Assembly (NCBI GenBank): GCA_964463375.1
Contig: CAYXBQ010000001.1
Span: 248,001 to 312,000 of the forward strand
Direction of reading: 5' to 3'
Origin: UMGS1696 sp964463375
GTDB lineage: Bacteria > Bacillota > Clostridia > Oscillospirales > CAG-272
DNA: 64,000 bases
Shown: piece after piece, positions 24,972-32,602 of the stretch
Position numbering within the stretch: the stretch's first letter is position 1
Layout of the letters: every line of letters begins with the position of its first letter
The notes under the pieces: model-generated
The model's input: only the letters and a program-made list of their open reading frames with translations
Told to the model about the DNA's origin: nothing
Database searches by the model: none
Made by a program: the position numbers and the translations under genes

Positions 24972-25691
24972 ATGAAATACCGGATGGGGAAACGGGTACT
25001 GACGGCGCTGGTGTGTCTGACCTTAGCGGGCAGTTGCACCGGTTGTTCGACGATCACAGAAATGGTGGACAAGCTGGGATTTGACACCTACGATTACATG
25101 AGCGAGGTGGTGCATACCACCTATGAGACCGACAGCGAGACTGCTGTGCTGCTGGCCGACATGATCCGGATCCTGACCCCCACACTGGTCCCCTTTGACA
25201 ATATGAACGATGCCATCTCGGCCTACCGGGATACGGTGCTGACCTATATGCTGGAAAGCGAATATGCCCGGTACTCCGGCAATATGGCTTTGCTTGCCAA
25301 GGCAGCGGAGGCTTACCCGGAATACCAGATCTCGGAGATCATTCCGGCGGCGGATTTCGAGGCGACCATGTATCGCTATTTTGGCGGTTCGGTGAAGATC
25401 TCCCACAAGGATGGCAGCCGGTTCCGGTATCTCAGCAAGGTGCAGGCGTATATTTCCCTCTCCGCTATCACCGCAACGGACGACAGCCAGGTACATATCA
25501 CCTCTTTAGGAGAGACCGACAAGACCTGGCGTGTGACCTTTACGGTATCCCAGGGGCAAACGGAGTCGGAGCCCTACTTTGTGCTGATCATCAAGCGGGA
25601 CGACGGCACCTTGTATTTCAAGCAGCTGCAAAAGCAAACGGGTAACGATGGTATCGTTGGCGATGGTACCACCGACGATACGCTTGGCTAA
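24972..25691 (+). CDS. Predicted lipoprotein, unknown function
   Basis: The 239-residue protein starts with a basic N-terminus and a hydrophobic stretch ending LTLAGSCTGCST, which offers lipobox cysteines at C22 or C25, so it is probably a membrane-anchored lipoprotein. The rest is soluble: a helical part (DYMSEVVHTTYETDSETAVLLADMIR...) and a beta-rich C-terminal half (SQVHITSLGETDKTWRVTFTVSQGQ). I recognise no domain. It starts nine bases after folC with GGGGAAAG before the ATG, so it is probably in the folT-folC transcript. Confidence 0.7.
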   Translation: MKYRMGKRVLTALVCLTLAGSCTGCSTITEMVDKLGFDTYDYMSEVVHTTYETDSETAVLLADMIRILTPTLVPFDNMNDAISAYRDTVLTYMLESEYARYSGNMALLAKAAEAYPEYQISEIIPAADFEATMYRYFGGSVKISHKDGSRFRYLSKVQAYISLSAITATDDSQVHITSLGETDKTWRVTFTVSQGQTESEPYFVLIIKRDDGTLYFKQLQKQTGNDGIVGDGTTDDTLG

Positions 25692-25766
25692 GCACTATGC
25701 ATATCGCATTTCTCACGACGCATTATTTTTCATTCATACAACCAATTCACGAAGGAGCATATTTTT

Positions 25767-27173
25767 ATGGGCGGATTTTTTGGCGTAGCATCCAAGACAG
25801 ACTGTGTATTTGACTTGTTTTTCGGGACGGACTATCATTCCCATCTGGGGACCAAGCGAGGCGGGATGGCTGTGTATGCAGACGGTGCGTTCCAGCGGGT
25901 CATCCACAACATCGAAAACTCTCCCTTCCGTACCAAGTTTGAAAAGGATGTGGACGAAATGCACGGGCTCTGCGGCATCGGCTGCATCTCGGACACGGAA
26001 CCCCAGCCGCTGATCGTGCGCTCTCACCTGGGGCATTATGCCATCACCACCGTGGGCCGGATCAACAATGCGGATGAGCTGGTGGAAAAGGCATTTGACG
26101 CCGGTACATCCCATTTTCTGGAAATGACCGCCGGCAACATCAATCCCACCGAGCTGGTGGCCGCCCTGATCAATTCCCAGAGCTCCATTCCCGCCGGGAT
26201 CCGGTATGCCCAGGAACAGATCGATGGCTCCATGTCCATTCTGCTGCTGACACCGGATGGGATCTACGCCGCCCGTGACCGTGTAGGTCGTACACCCATC
26301 ATCATTGGCAAGAAGGACGGTGCCTACTGTACCGCCTTTGAATCCTTCTCTTTCCTGAATTTGGGATATGAATTCGTGAAGGAGCTGGGTCCCGGCGAGA
26401 TCGACTTTGTGTCTGCCGATGGGGTGGAAGTGGTACGGAAGCCGGACGACAAGCTGAAGATCTGTTCCTTCCTGTGGGTGTATTTCGGTTATCCCACCTC
26501 CACCTATGAAGGCGTGAACGTGGAGACCATGCGTTGTCGCTGCGGGGATTATTTGGCACAGCGGGATGCCGGTCTGGAAGCGGACACCGTAGCGGGTGTA
26601 CCGGACTCCGGCCTGGCCCATGCCATTGGATACGCCAACCGTTCCGGGATCCCCTATTCCCGTCCCTTCATCAAGTACACCCCCACCTGGCCTCGTTCCT
26701 TCATGCCCCAGAAGCAGAGCCAGCGGAACCTGATCGCACACATGAAGCTGATCCCGGTGGGTGACCTGATCAAGGACAAAAAGCTGATCCTGATCGACGA
26801 CTCCATCGTGCGGGGTACCCAGCTGCGGGAGACCACGGAATTCCTCTACAAGAGCGGTGCCAAGGAAGTACATATCCGTCTGGCCTGCCCGCCCATCATG
26901 TACGGTTGCAAGTACCTGAACTTCTCTCGCTCCACCTCCGACATGGATCTGATCTCCCGCCGGATCGTTGCCATGCTGGAAGGAGCTGACCACGAAGGCA
27001 AGCTGGAAAAGTACTGTGACCCGGATACGCCGGAGTATGCTGCCATGGTGGAGGAGATCCGCAAGATGATGAACTTCACCACGCTGAAGTACCAGCGGCT
27101 GGACGACATGATCGCAGCGTCCGGCCTGGATGCGGACAAGTTCTGCACCTACTGCTGGGACGGAAAAGAATGA
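25767..27173 (+). CDS. PurF-like protein without the catalytic N-terminal Cys
   Basis: The 468-residue protein aligns with amidophosphoribosyltransferase: an Ntn-type glutaminase-like domain (about 1-235; GLCGIGCISDTEPQP, GHYAITTVGRINNADEL) and a PRTase domain with the PRPP loop LILIDDSIVRGTQ (about 340-352). True PurF needs Cys as residue 1 after processing, but this protein begins MGGFFGVASK, so the nucleophile is absent. It cannot use glutamine in the usual way; ammonia or another amine donor, or a regulatory role, remain possible. I recall similar MGGFFG proteins in other Clostridia and Bacteroidetes, so this is a family trait rather than damage. AAGGAG lies nine bases before the ATG. No other pur gene is nearby. 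Confidence 0.8.
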   Translation: MGGFFGVASKTDCVFDLFFGTDYHSHLGTKRGGMAVYADGAFQRVIHNIENSPFRTKFEKDVDEMHGLCGIGCISDTEPQPLIVRSHLGHYAITTVGRINNADELVEKAFDAGTSHFLEMTAGNINPTELVAALINSQSSIPAGIRYAQEQIDGSMSILLLTPDGIYAARDRVGRTPIIIGKKDGAYCTAFESFSFLNLGYEFVKELGPGEIDFVSADGVEVVRKPDDKLKICSFLWVYFGYPTSTYEGVNVETMRCRCGDYLAQRDAGLEADTVAGVPDSGLAHAIGYANRSGIPYSRPFIKYTPTWPRSFMPQKQSQRNLIAHMKLIPVGDLIKDKKLILIDDSIVRGTQLRETTEFLYKSGAKEVHIRLACPPIMYGCKYLNFSRSTSDMDLISRRIVAMLEGADHEGKLEKYCDPDTPEYAAMVEEIRKMMNFTTLKYQRLDDMIAASGLDADKFCTYCWDGKE

Positions 27174-27219
27174 GCGAGGATATATGGAAGCTGAAATTGG
27201 AAGAAAACCACCTCGCTCT

Positions 27220-27247
27220 GGAGAATTTTCCTGACGTAAAATTCTCC
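27220..27247. other. Perfect 10-base hairpin
   Basis: GGAGAATTTT (27220-27229) pairs exactly with AAAATTCTCC (27238-27247) around an 8-base loop. It follows the PurF-like gene by 46 bases and has no T-run beyond the stem, so it could be an mRNA 3' structure or a binding site. Confidence 0.5.
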
Positions 27248-27320
27248 CTAAGGTATAAACGGCGTTACTTTGATATATTGTGTGGAACAGTCTTGACCAT
27301 TCCGTGCGGCAGCCACACAA

Positions 27321-27363
27321 AACACACCTGCTTACGACAAACGTAGGCAGGTGTTTTCTTTTA
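27321..27363. terminator. Bidirectional terminator
   Basis: ACACCTGCTTACG pairs with CGTAGGCAGGTGT with one mismatch, flanked by AAAA and TTTTCTTTT. It serves the PurF-like gene and, on the other strand, feoB. Confidence 0.85.
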
Positions 27364-29145
27364 TATGGGCAGGGCGCAAAACAACATACACCCGATCAAA
27401 CCGATGCAGGTGGGCAGGAGCGCCGCCAGCCATGTCCAGAGCCAGGAGCCGGTCTCTTTGTGGATGGTCAAAAGGGTGGTGGCACAGGGCCAATGGAACA
27501 GGGTGAACCACAGTACACACAAGATCGTAGAGCCTTGCCAGCACTGCCACAGCACGATCTCTGAGGCACCGTAGCCCAGCAGCACCAGTGGCAGAAACAG
27601 CTCGGCGGCTGGGAGAGACAAGAGGAATGCGGTCAGGATCACGCCGTCCATACCGAAGCATGTGCCTATGGGATCCAGTGCGGTGGTCAGGTGTTGGTAT
27701 AGTGTGCCGTTGGCGAAGGTGCAATGGGTCAGGCACCACAGCACAGCCCCTGCCGGTGCCGCCACCACTACAGCCCGCCGCAGTACCAGCAGTGTTCGAT
27801 CCACGAAGGAACGCAGGAGCACCTGGCCCCACTGGGGGATCCGGTAGCTGGGCAGCTCTAAGGTGAAGGTGGTGCTCTCCCCGCGCAGCAGCGTATGGCT
27901 CAGAAAATGGCAGGTCAGACCGGTCACGACGGTACACACGGCCAGCACCAGCAGTACCAGCACCGTTTGCAGGCCTGTATGCCCGCTATGCCCCAGCAGC
28001 ACCACCAATGCACCGGTCAGCATCAACACCATGGGTAGGCGGCCGTTACAGGGCATGAGGCTGTTGGTCAGGATCGCCAGCTTTCGTTCACGAGGGGAGT
28101 CGATGATGCGGCAGCCTGTGACCCCCGCCGCATTGCAGCCCAGACCCATGAGCATGGTCAACGCTTGTTTCCCGCAGGCACCGCAGCCGTGAAAGGCACG
28201 ATCCAGGCAAAAGGCTGCACGGGGCAGGTAGCCTAAATCCTCCAGCAGGGTGAACAGGGGGAAGAATATGGCCATGGGCGGCAGCATGACGGCGATCACC
28301 TGGGTCAGGGTGGCAAGGATCCCCTCTACCACAAAGGAGCAGACCACCGGCGGCACACCCAGCCATTGTCCCCCATGCAGGCAAAGGGGCAGGAGCCAAT
28401 CGAAAAGGTGTGCCAATCCATCCGACAGGTACCCTGCCCCACGGATGGTCAGCCAGAACACCAGCAGTACCAGCACTGCCATCACCGGATAGGCCAGTGC
28501 GGAACCGGCAAACACCCGATCCAGCCGGACATCCCATTTGCTCCCGCCGCCGGTCTGGGAGACCACCTTGGCAGCAATGGCTTCTGCCTGGGCGGGGATG
28601 TCGGTGCCATAGGAGGATAGATCCGGTGTGGTGGGGACGATGGTACCGGTGCAGACCGACAATATCGCCGACCGCAGTGCCGCCAGTCCCCTTTTTTGTC
28701 GGGCAGCACAGGGGACCACGGGACAACCCAATATGGCAGACAACGCTTCGGTATCCACGGCAAATCCACGCTTTTCCCCTTCGTCGATCAGGTTCACGCA
28801 GACCACCACATGGGACGTTCTCTCCCGGATCTGCAAGGCAAGGATCAGGTTGCGGGATAGTGCCGCAGCGTCGCAGACCACCACCACACAGTCCACCGGC
28901 TGGCTGCGCAGATAGTCCCCCGCCACCACTTCCTCCGGCGAATGTCCCGTCAGGCTGTAGGTGCCCGGTAGGTCGGTCAGGGACAGGGGCGGTTCCGGCG
29001 TCGTGTGGCTGGGACGGAGCAGTCCCGTTTTGGTCTCCACGGTTTTGCCTGGCCAGTTGCCGGTGTGCTGTCGTAGACCGGTCAGGGCGTTGAACACCGT
29101 GCTTTTGCCCACATTGGGGTTTCCCGCCAACACAGCGTGCAGCAT
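27361..29145 (-). CDS. feoB: Ferrous iron transporter B
   Basis: The 594-residue protein has an N-terminal GTPase domain (G1 GNPNVGKST at 8-16, switch threonines in GNWPGKTVE, G3 DLPGTYSL, G4 VNLID) and a long membrane domain with two gate repeats (FPLFTLLEDLGYLPRAAF; the PCNGRLPMVL segment). It imports Fe2+. Typical FeoB has 650-770 residues; this one lacks length mainly in the helical linker and C-terminus. The ATG at 29145 starts one base after the feoA stop, with AGGAAGGGG upstream, so the two genes are coupled. A longer frame to 29184 would run into feoA and lacks a ribosome site. Confidence 0.95.
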   Translation of the reverse strand: MLHAVLAGNPNVGKSTVFNALTGLRQHTGNWPGKTVETKTGLLRPSHTTPEPPLSLTDLPGTYSLTGHSPEEVVAGDYLRSQPVDCVVVVCDAAALSRNLILALQIRERTSHVVVCVNLIDEGEKRGFAVDTEALSAILGCPVVPCAARQKRGLAALRSAILSVCTGTIVPTTPDLSSYGTDIPAQAEAIAAKVVSQTGGGSKWDVRLDRVFAGSALAYPVMAVLVLLVFWLTIRGAGYLSDGLAHLFDWLLPLCLHGGQWLGVPPVVCSFVVEGILATLTQVIAVMLPPMAIFFPLFTLLEDLGYLPRAAFCLDRAFHGCGACGKQALTMLMGLGCNAAGVTGCRIIDSPRERKLAILTNSLMPCNGRLPMVLMLTGALVVLLGHSGHTGLQTVLVLLVLAVCTVVTGLTCHFLSHTLLRGESTTFTLELPSYRIPQWGQVLLRSFVDRTLLVLRRAVVVAAPAGAVLWCLTHCTFANGTLYQHLTTALDPIGTCFGMDGVILTAFLLSLPAAELFLPLVLLGYGASEIVLWQCWQGSTILCVLWFTLFHWPCATTLLTIHKETGSWLWTWLAALLPTCIGLIGCMLFCALPI

Positions 29146-29146
29146 A

Positions 29147-29383
29147 TCACATCGCCCCTTCCTGCACCCGGATCCGGTCCGCATCGGTATGTCGCAGTGC
29201 CACCAGCGTGCCGCGGATGCGATAGGCCACCGGATCGCCTCCCATGGGGCTGGCCATCACAGCGGTGACCCGGCTGCCCGGCGTGAATCCCAGGGACCGC
29301 AATCGATCGGCCAATGCACATTCTTCTACAGATGTAATCATACTACTTTTCCCGATGGCAAGAGAGGTCAGTTTTGGTTCCAT
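29147..29383 (-). CDS. feoA: Ferrous iron transport protein A
   Basis: The 78-residue protein has the SH3-like FeoA pattern: MEPKLTSLAIGKSS, ALADRLRSLGFTPGSRVTAV and YRIRGTLVALRHTDADRIRV. FeoA supports FeoB at the membrane. I start it at the ATG at 29383, ten bases after AAAGGAG, which gives the usual FeoA length; an ATG three codons earlier is too close to that site. The stop is one base before the feoB start. I found no Fur-type box that I would defend. Confidence 0.9.
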   Translation of the reverse strand: MEPKLTSLAIGKSSMITSVEECALADRLRSLGFTPGSRVTAVMASPMGGDPVAYRIRGTLVALRHTDADRIRVQEGAM

Positions 29384-29466
29384 GCGTGGCATGCTCCTTT
29401 GTTTGCAAAATGAGATGGGTACTGTCCTCAGTATATGTGCGCTTTGTCGGGTGGTTCCGGCAAACA

Positions 29467-29508
29467 AAAAGCGCACAGAACCGGGTGCATTCTGTACGCT
29501 TGGTTTTT
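29467..29508 (-). terminator. Terminator of the AI-2E family gene
   Basis: AAGCGCACAGAA and TTCTGTACGCTT pair around CCGGGTGCA. A-runs and T-runs flank both sides, so it could work on either strand; it is seven bases past the gene's stop. Confidence 0.75.
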
Positions 29509-29515
29509 AATGGAA

Positions 29516-30772
29516 TTATTTTTTGCGCTTGGCCTTTTTCGGCTTAGGTGCAGGTGTCGGTTTGACGGGAGCCGGTTCGCTTGCTGCCGGTTCTGCTGCC
29601 GGAGCCGTTTCTGCCGGTGTATCCTCTGCATCCTCGTCCACTTGCCGCTTGGCTTTGCCCTCTCGTTTGTGCAGGTCTTCCTGTAGGATCCGGTACAAAG
29701 CCGCTGTCAACGGTACGCCCAGCAGCATACCGCCTACGCCTAAGATACCGCCGCCGACCGTTACAGCTGTCAGCACCCAGATGCCCGGCAGACCAATGGA
29801 GGAACCCACCACACGGGGATAGATGATGTTCCCTTCCAGCTGCTGCAGCACCACGATGAAGATCAGGAAGAACACCGCCTTGATGGGAGACACGGTCAGG
29901 ATCATGAACGCACCCACACCGGCTCCGATATACGCCCCGGCAATGGGGATCAGGGCGGTAAAGGCGATGAGCGCACCGATCATGGTGGCATACGGCAGAC
30001 GGAACAGCAGCATACCGATGGTACACAGCAGACCCAGGATCACCGCTTCCGTACACTGCCCCACGATGTAGTTGTGGAAGCAGTCGTCCAGGGTACGCAG
30101 CACATACAGGACCTGGCTGTACAGCTTGGGCTTGCAATAGTTTTGCATGAGACGATTTGCCTGGTTCTTGAGCTTGCGCTTCCCCAGCAGCAGGTACAGG
30201 GAGAAGATGATGGCCAGCAGTGCCGTGACCACGCCGGAGAATACCGAGGATACGGTCTTGATCACCGTGCCCATCACGCCGCCCACACCGGTGGTCAGTG
30301 CCTGCAAAAAGTCGCCGATCCGGGATTTCCAGTCGATGTCCTCCAGCAGTCCCAGAATGTCCTCCGGCAGCAGATCCAGGCTGTCCGCATAGGTCAAAAG
30401 CTCGTCCATGATCCGGGGCAGATTCTCTTGTGCTAAGTTGAACAGCAGCGTAAAACAGTCGATCAGCTCCGGCAGGATCAGGCCAATGACCAGACCCACG
30501 ATCAGAATCAGCGATAGAAATGCTGCCAACAGACACACAACAGAGCGGGATTTCTGCACCCATTTCTGCCGGCTGCGGGGGAAATAGTGCCGTTCGAACC
30601 AGCCCATGAGGATGCCCACCACATAGGCGATGCAGGCCCCTACGATCAGGGGAAAGGCAGCACCAATGAGGGACCCCAAAAGCGACAGCACAATCGGCCA
30701 AAACTGCACGGCTAAATACAACAGAAACACCACACCGGCGATCTTGAATAGTTGTTTGGTTTCCAGTTTCAT
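29516..30772 (-). CDS. AI-2E family transporter (PerM/YtvI-like)
   Basis: The 418-residue membrane protein has the family layout: two N-terminal helix pairs (VVFLLYLAVQFWPIVLSLL), a long amphipathic middle domain (residues about 100-200), then the conserved block IVGQCTEAVILGLLCTIGMLLF and RLPYATMIGALIAFTALIPIAGAYIGA. Members export varied small molecules or ions, and the substrate cannot be read. A hydrophilic tail rich in Pro, Ala, Glu and Lys (DTPAETAPAAEPA... ending KKAKRKK) follows the last helix. The start is the ATG at 30772 with GGTGGAG upstream. The promoter at 30838 carries an overlapping palindrome, suggesting repressor control. Confidence 0.85.
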   Translation of the reverse strand: MKLETKQLFKIAGVVFLLYLAVQFWPIVLSLLGSLIGAAFPLIVGACIAYVVGILMGWFERHYFPRSRQKWVQKSRSVVCLLAAFLSLILIVGLVIGLILPELIDCFTLLFNLAQENLPRIMDELLTYADSLDLLPEDILGLLEDIDWKSRIGDFLQALTTGVGGVMGTVIKTVSSVFSGVVTALLAIIFSLYLLLGKRKLKNQANRLMQNYCKPKLYSQVLYVLRTLDDCFHNYIVGQCTEAVILGLLCTIGMLLFRLPYATMIGALIAFTALIPIAGAYIGAGVGAFMILTVSPIKAVFFLIFIVVLQQLEGNIIYPRVVGSSIGLPGIWVLTAVTVGGGILGVGGMLLGVPLTAALYRILQEDLHKREGKAKRQVDEDAEDTPAETAPAAEPAASEPAPVKPTPAPKPKKAKRKK

Positions 30773-30814
30773 GTAAGACAAGCTCCACCTGTTTTTCAAA
30801 ATACGATTTTCCAA

Positions 30815-30830
30815 ACGATACTTGTATCGT
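30815..30830. promoter_or_regulatory. Candidate operator
   Basis: ACGATAC-TT-GTATCGT is a perfect 7-base inverted repeat, lying 7 bases downstream of the -10 of the AI-2E family gene, where a bound repressor would block transcription. Confidence 0.5.
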
Positions 30831-30837
30831 GTAGAGT

Positions 30838-30866
30838 ATTATACCGGAATCCGCTGTTTTTTGCAA
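30838..30866 (-). promoter_or_regulatory. Promoter of the AI-2E family gene
   Basis: TTGCAA (30866-30861) and TATAAT (30843-30838) on the minus strand with a 17-base spacer. Confidence 0.75.
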
Positions 30867-30928
30867 CCGAAGAAAAACGTATAAACTGTTACAACATTGG
30901 TTATTTCTGTAAAGTTTTTGTGACAGGC

Positions 30929-31360
30929 TCAGGGCAGCTTTTTGCCGCAGTGGTTGCAGAACACATAGTCGCCGTCCACCTTGGTACCGCACCAGGGGCA
31001 ATAGCGGCTTTCTGTTGTACCGGTTTGCGCAGTCTGCTCAGTCTGCTTAGACTGCTCCGGCTTGCTTTTCGATCCTACCACATGGGAGACCGGCTTGCCG
31101 TATTTGAGGTTCAGCGGATCCGGTTCTTCTTCGCTGTCCACGATATCGAAAGCGGAATAGCGGTTTTGGCTTGTGGCGTTCTTGAAGGAGTGGATAGCGT
31201 TGACCACGGCGATGGCGATGAAGATCAGACCAAAGGGGGCCATGAACCAGCCACCCATGGCACAGGCCATGATGACCCAGAACACCCCAAACAGTGCCGC
31301 AAATATGGCAGAGATCCCACCCAGGAAGGAAGGACCACGACCGGGCTTTATACTTTTCAT
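30929..31360 (-). CDS. Membrane protein with C-terminal zinc ribbon
   Basis: The 143-residue protein has two hydrophobic segments (about 12-34 and 36-56), a polar Gln/Thr-rich linker, and a C-terminal zinc ribbon with two CxxC knuckles (YCPWCG and FCNHCGKKL). Such proteins are common in Firmicutes and have no assigned role; the ribbon would lie in the cytoplasm. GAAAGGAAAG precedes the ATG. It lies 22 bases upstream of... the GH28-like gene's end on the same strand, so read-through from that gene is likely. Confidence 0.75.
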   Translation of the reverse strand: MKSIKPGRGPSFLGGISAIFAALFGVFWVIMACAMGGWFMAPFGLIFIAIAVVNAIHSFKNATSQNRYSAFDIVDSEEEPDPLNLKYGKPVSHVVGSKSKPEQSKQTEQTAQTGTTESRYCPWCGTKVDGDYVFCNHCGKKLP

Positions 31361-31381
31361 AGAATACTTTCCTTTCGTAGT

Positions 31382-32443
31382 TTAGTGGATCTCCGTGCCA
31401 TCACTGCGATAGAGTCTTGCTTGGTTGTCTACGGCTACGCTGCATTCACCAAAGGTGCAGATGTTGTCCAGTACCAGATTTGTGATGGAGCCTGCCAGTT
31501 GGACCACGGTGTTTCCTCTGCCATAGACATTGCACACGGTGATATTCTTTGTCTCCTCCGGTGTGGAGTGACGGGTGCCATAGAGATGGTTGTCCCCGAT
31601 ACGCACAGCATAGAGGCCTCTGTCCATGCGAGGATCTCCTGCGGAGGTGTCCATGACGCCATCGATCAGGATATTGTACAGCCGTATCCCACTTTGGTTC
31701 AGCAGCCGGACATTGGTGCAGTATGCCGCACTTTGCACATTGCGGATGATCACGTTGTGGATGCTGGTGTCCGGTTCATTTTCGTGGGCATACATCTGCT
31801 CTGTACTGCCCCACAGGCCGGTCAGGGCAACGGTATCGTCCTCGGTGAAGCCGGTGATGTTCTCGATGCGGATGTCGTGGCAGCCACTGCGCAGGTCGAT
31901 CCCGTCCGCATTTTTGATGTATACCTCTCCGTAGCTGTCCCGCCGCAGTCCCTGCTCTCTCGTGCCATCGGGCAGGATACGGGTGTCATCGGCACAGAAA
32001 TCGATGCTTTCGATCACGCCATGGGAGCAGAACAGGAAGTTCAGTGCCCACCAACGCTGGTTGTGACACTGGATACCCTCGATCACGAATCCGTCTACAT
32101 GGACGAACAATAGCAGATTGTTCACGGAAATATGCGGCCTGCCATCCTTTTCGCTGTTCCCCTCACAAAGCCCATTGTATACGCCGCCATCGAGGATCGC
32201 CTTGCCATGTCCCAGAATGCGGATGTTTTGGTCCGTCTCCCCATCTGTCGCATGTTCGTTGCGAAATAAATTGCAGAAGGTGTCCGGTGCCATGGTGAGA
32301 TGGCAGTTGTCCAAAATGATCGTGAAATCCGATGGGATGAGAATGGTTTCATATATGGTGTAATCGCCGGTGAGTACGATCTGGCGGGTACCGTCCGCGG
32401 TGGCGATGTCGATCATGGTACGTATGGTGGTATCTGTAAGCAT
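31382..32443 (-). CDS. GH28-like right-handed beta-helix protein
   Basis: The 353-residue protein is built of short beta-helix turns (NIRILGHGKAILDGG, GFVIEGIQCHN, DIRIENITGFTEDDTVAL, NVIIRNVQS). The segment NADGIDLRSGCHDIRIEN followed by EDDTVAL corresponds to the NTDG...DD catalytic region of GH28 polygalacturonases. Length is at the short end for the family (about 380-450). There is no signal peptide, so a cytoplasmic role on imported pectin-like oligosaccharides is likely. AAAGGAG lies eight bases before the ATG. The gene is divergent from the GH2 gene, with both promoters in a 160-base gap, and ends 22 bases before the zinc-ribbon gene. Confidence 0.7.
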   Translation of the reverse strand: MLTDTTIRTMIDIATADGTRQIVLTGDYTIYETILIPSDFTIILDNCHLTMAPDTFCNLFRNEHATDGETDQNIRILGHGKAILDGGVYNGLCEGNSEKDGRPHISVNNLLLFVHVDGFVIEGIQCHNQRWWALNFLFCSHGVIESIDFCADDTRILPDGTREQGLRRDSYGEVYIKNADGIDLRSGCHDIRIENITGFTEDDTVALTGLWGSTEQMYAHENEPDTSIHNVIIRNVQSAAYCTNVRLLNQSGIRLYNILIDGVMDTSAGDPRMDRGLYAVRIGDNHLYGTRHSTPEETKNITVCNVYGRGNTVVQLAGSITNLVLDNICTFGECSVAVDNQARLYRSDGTEIH

Positions 32444-32477
32444 TTTTCAAGCTCCTTTGCTGTATGGTATCAGCTAT

Positions 32478-32506
32478 AGTATATCGAATCTGGGCCGGAA
32501 AGTCAA
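32478..32506 (-). promoter_or_regulatory. Promoter of the GH28-like gene
   Basis: TTGACT (32506-32501) and TATACT (32483-32478) on the minus strand, 17-base spacer. Confidence 0.8.
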
Positions 32507-32535
32507 CAGATACCACAAAAATAATGCAAAAACAG

Positions 32536-32564
32536 TTGCGAACAGGCGTGTTTTATGGTATAAT
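32536..32564 (+). promoter_or_regulatory. Promoter of the GH2 gene
   Basis: TTGCGA (32536-32541) and TATAAT (32559-32564), 17-base spacer, 38 bases before the start codon. It lies back to back with the GH28 promoter, so one regulator could control both. Confidence 0.75.
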
Positions 32565-32602
32565 ACAGACAACTATGATCCCACACAGAAAGGATACTCA
32601 TT

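Noticed and set aside
25767..27173. Damaged purF pseudogene
   Set aside because: The frame is intact, the start has a strong ribosome site and PRPP and fold motifs are conserved; loss of Cys looks like subfamily character rather than decay.
25734..27320. 528-codon frame opposite the PurF-like gene
   Set aside because: It is a shadow of the PurF-like gene, with composition unlike the real genes and no ribosome site.
29384..29466. Fur box upstream of feoAB
   Set aside because: I could not find a convincing 19-base Fur-type palindrome in this stretch.
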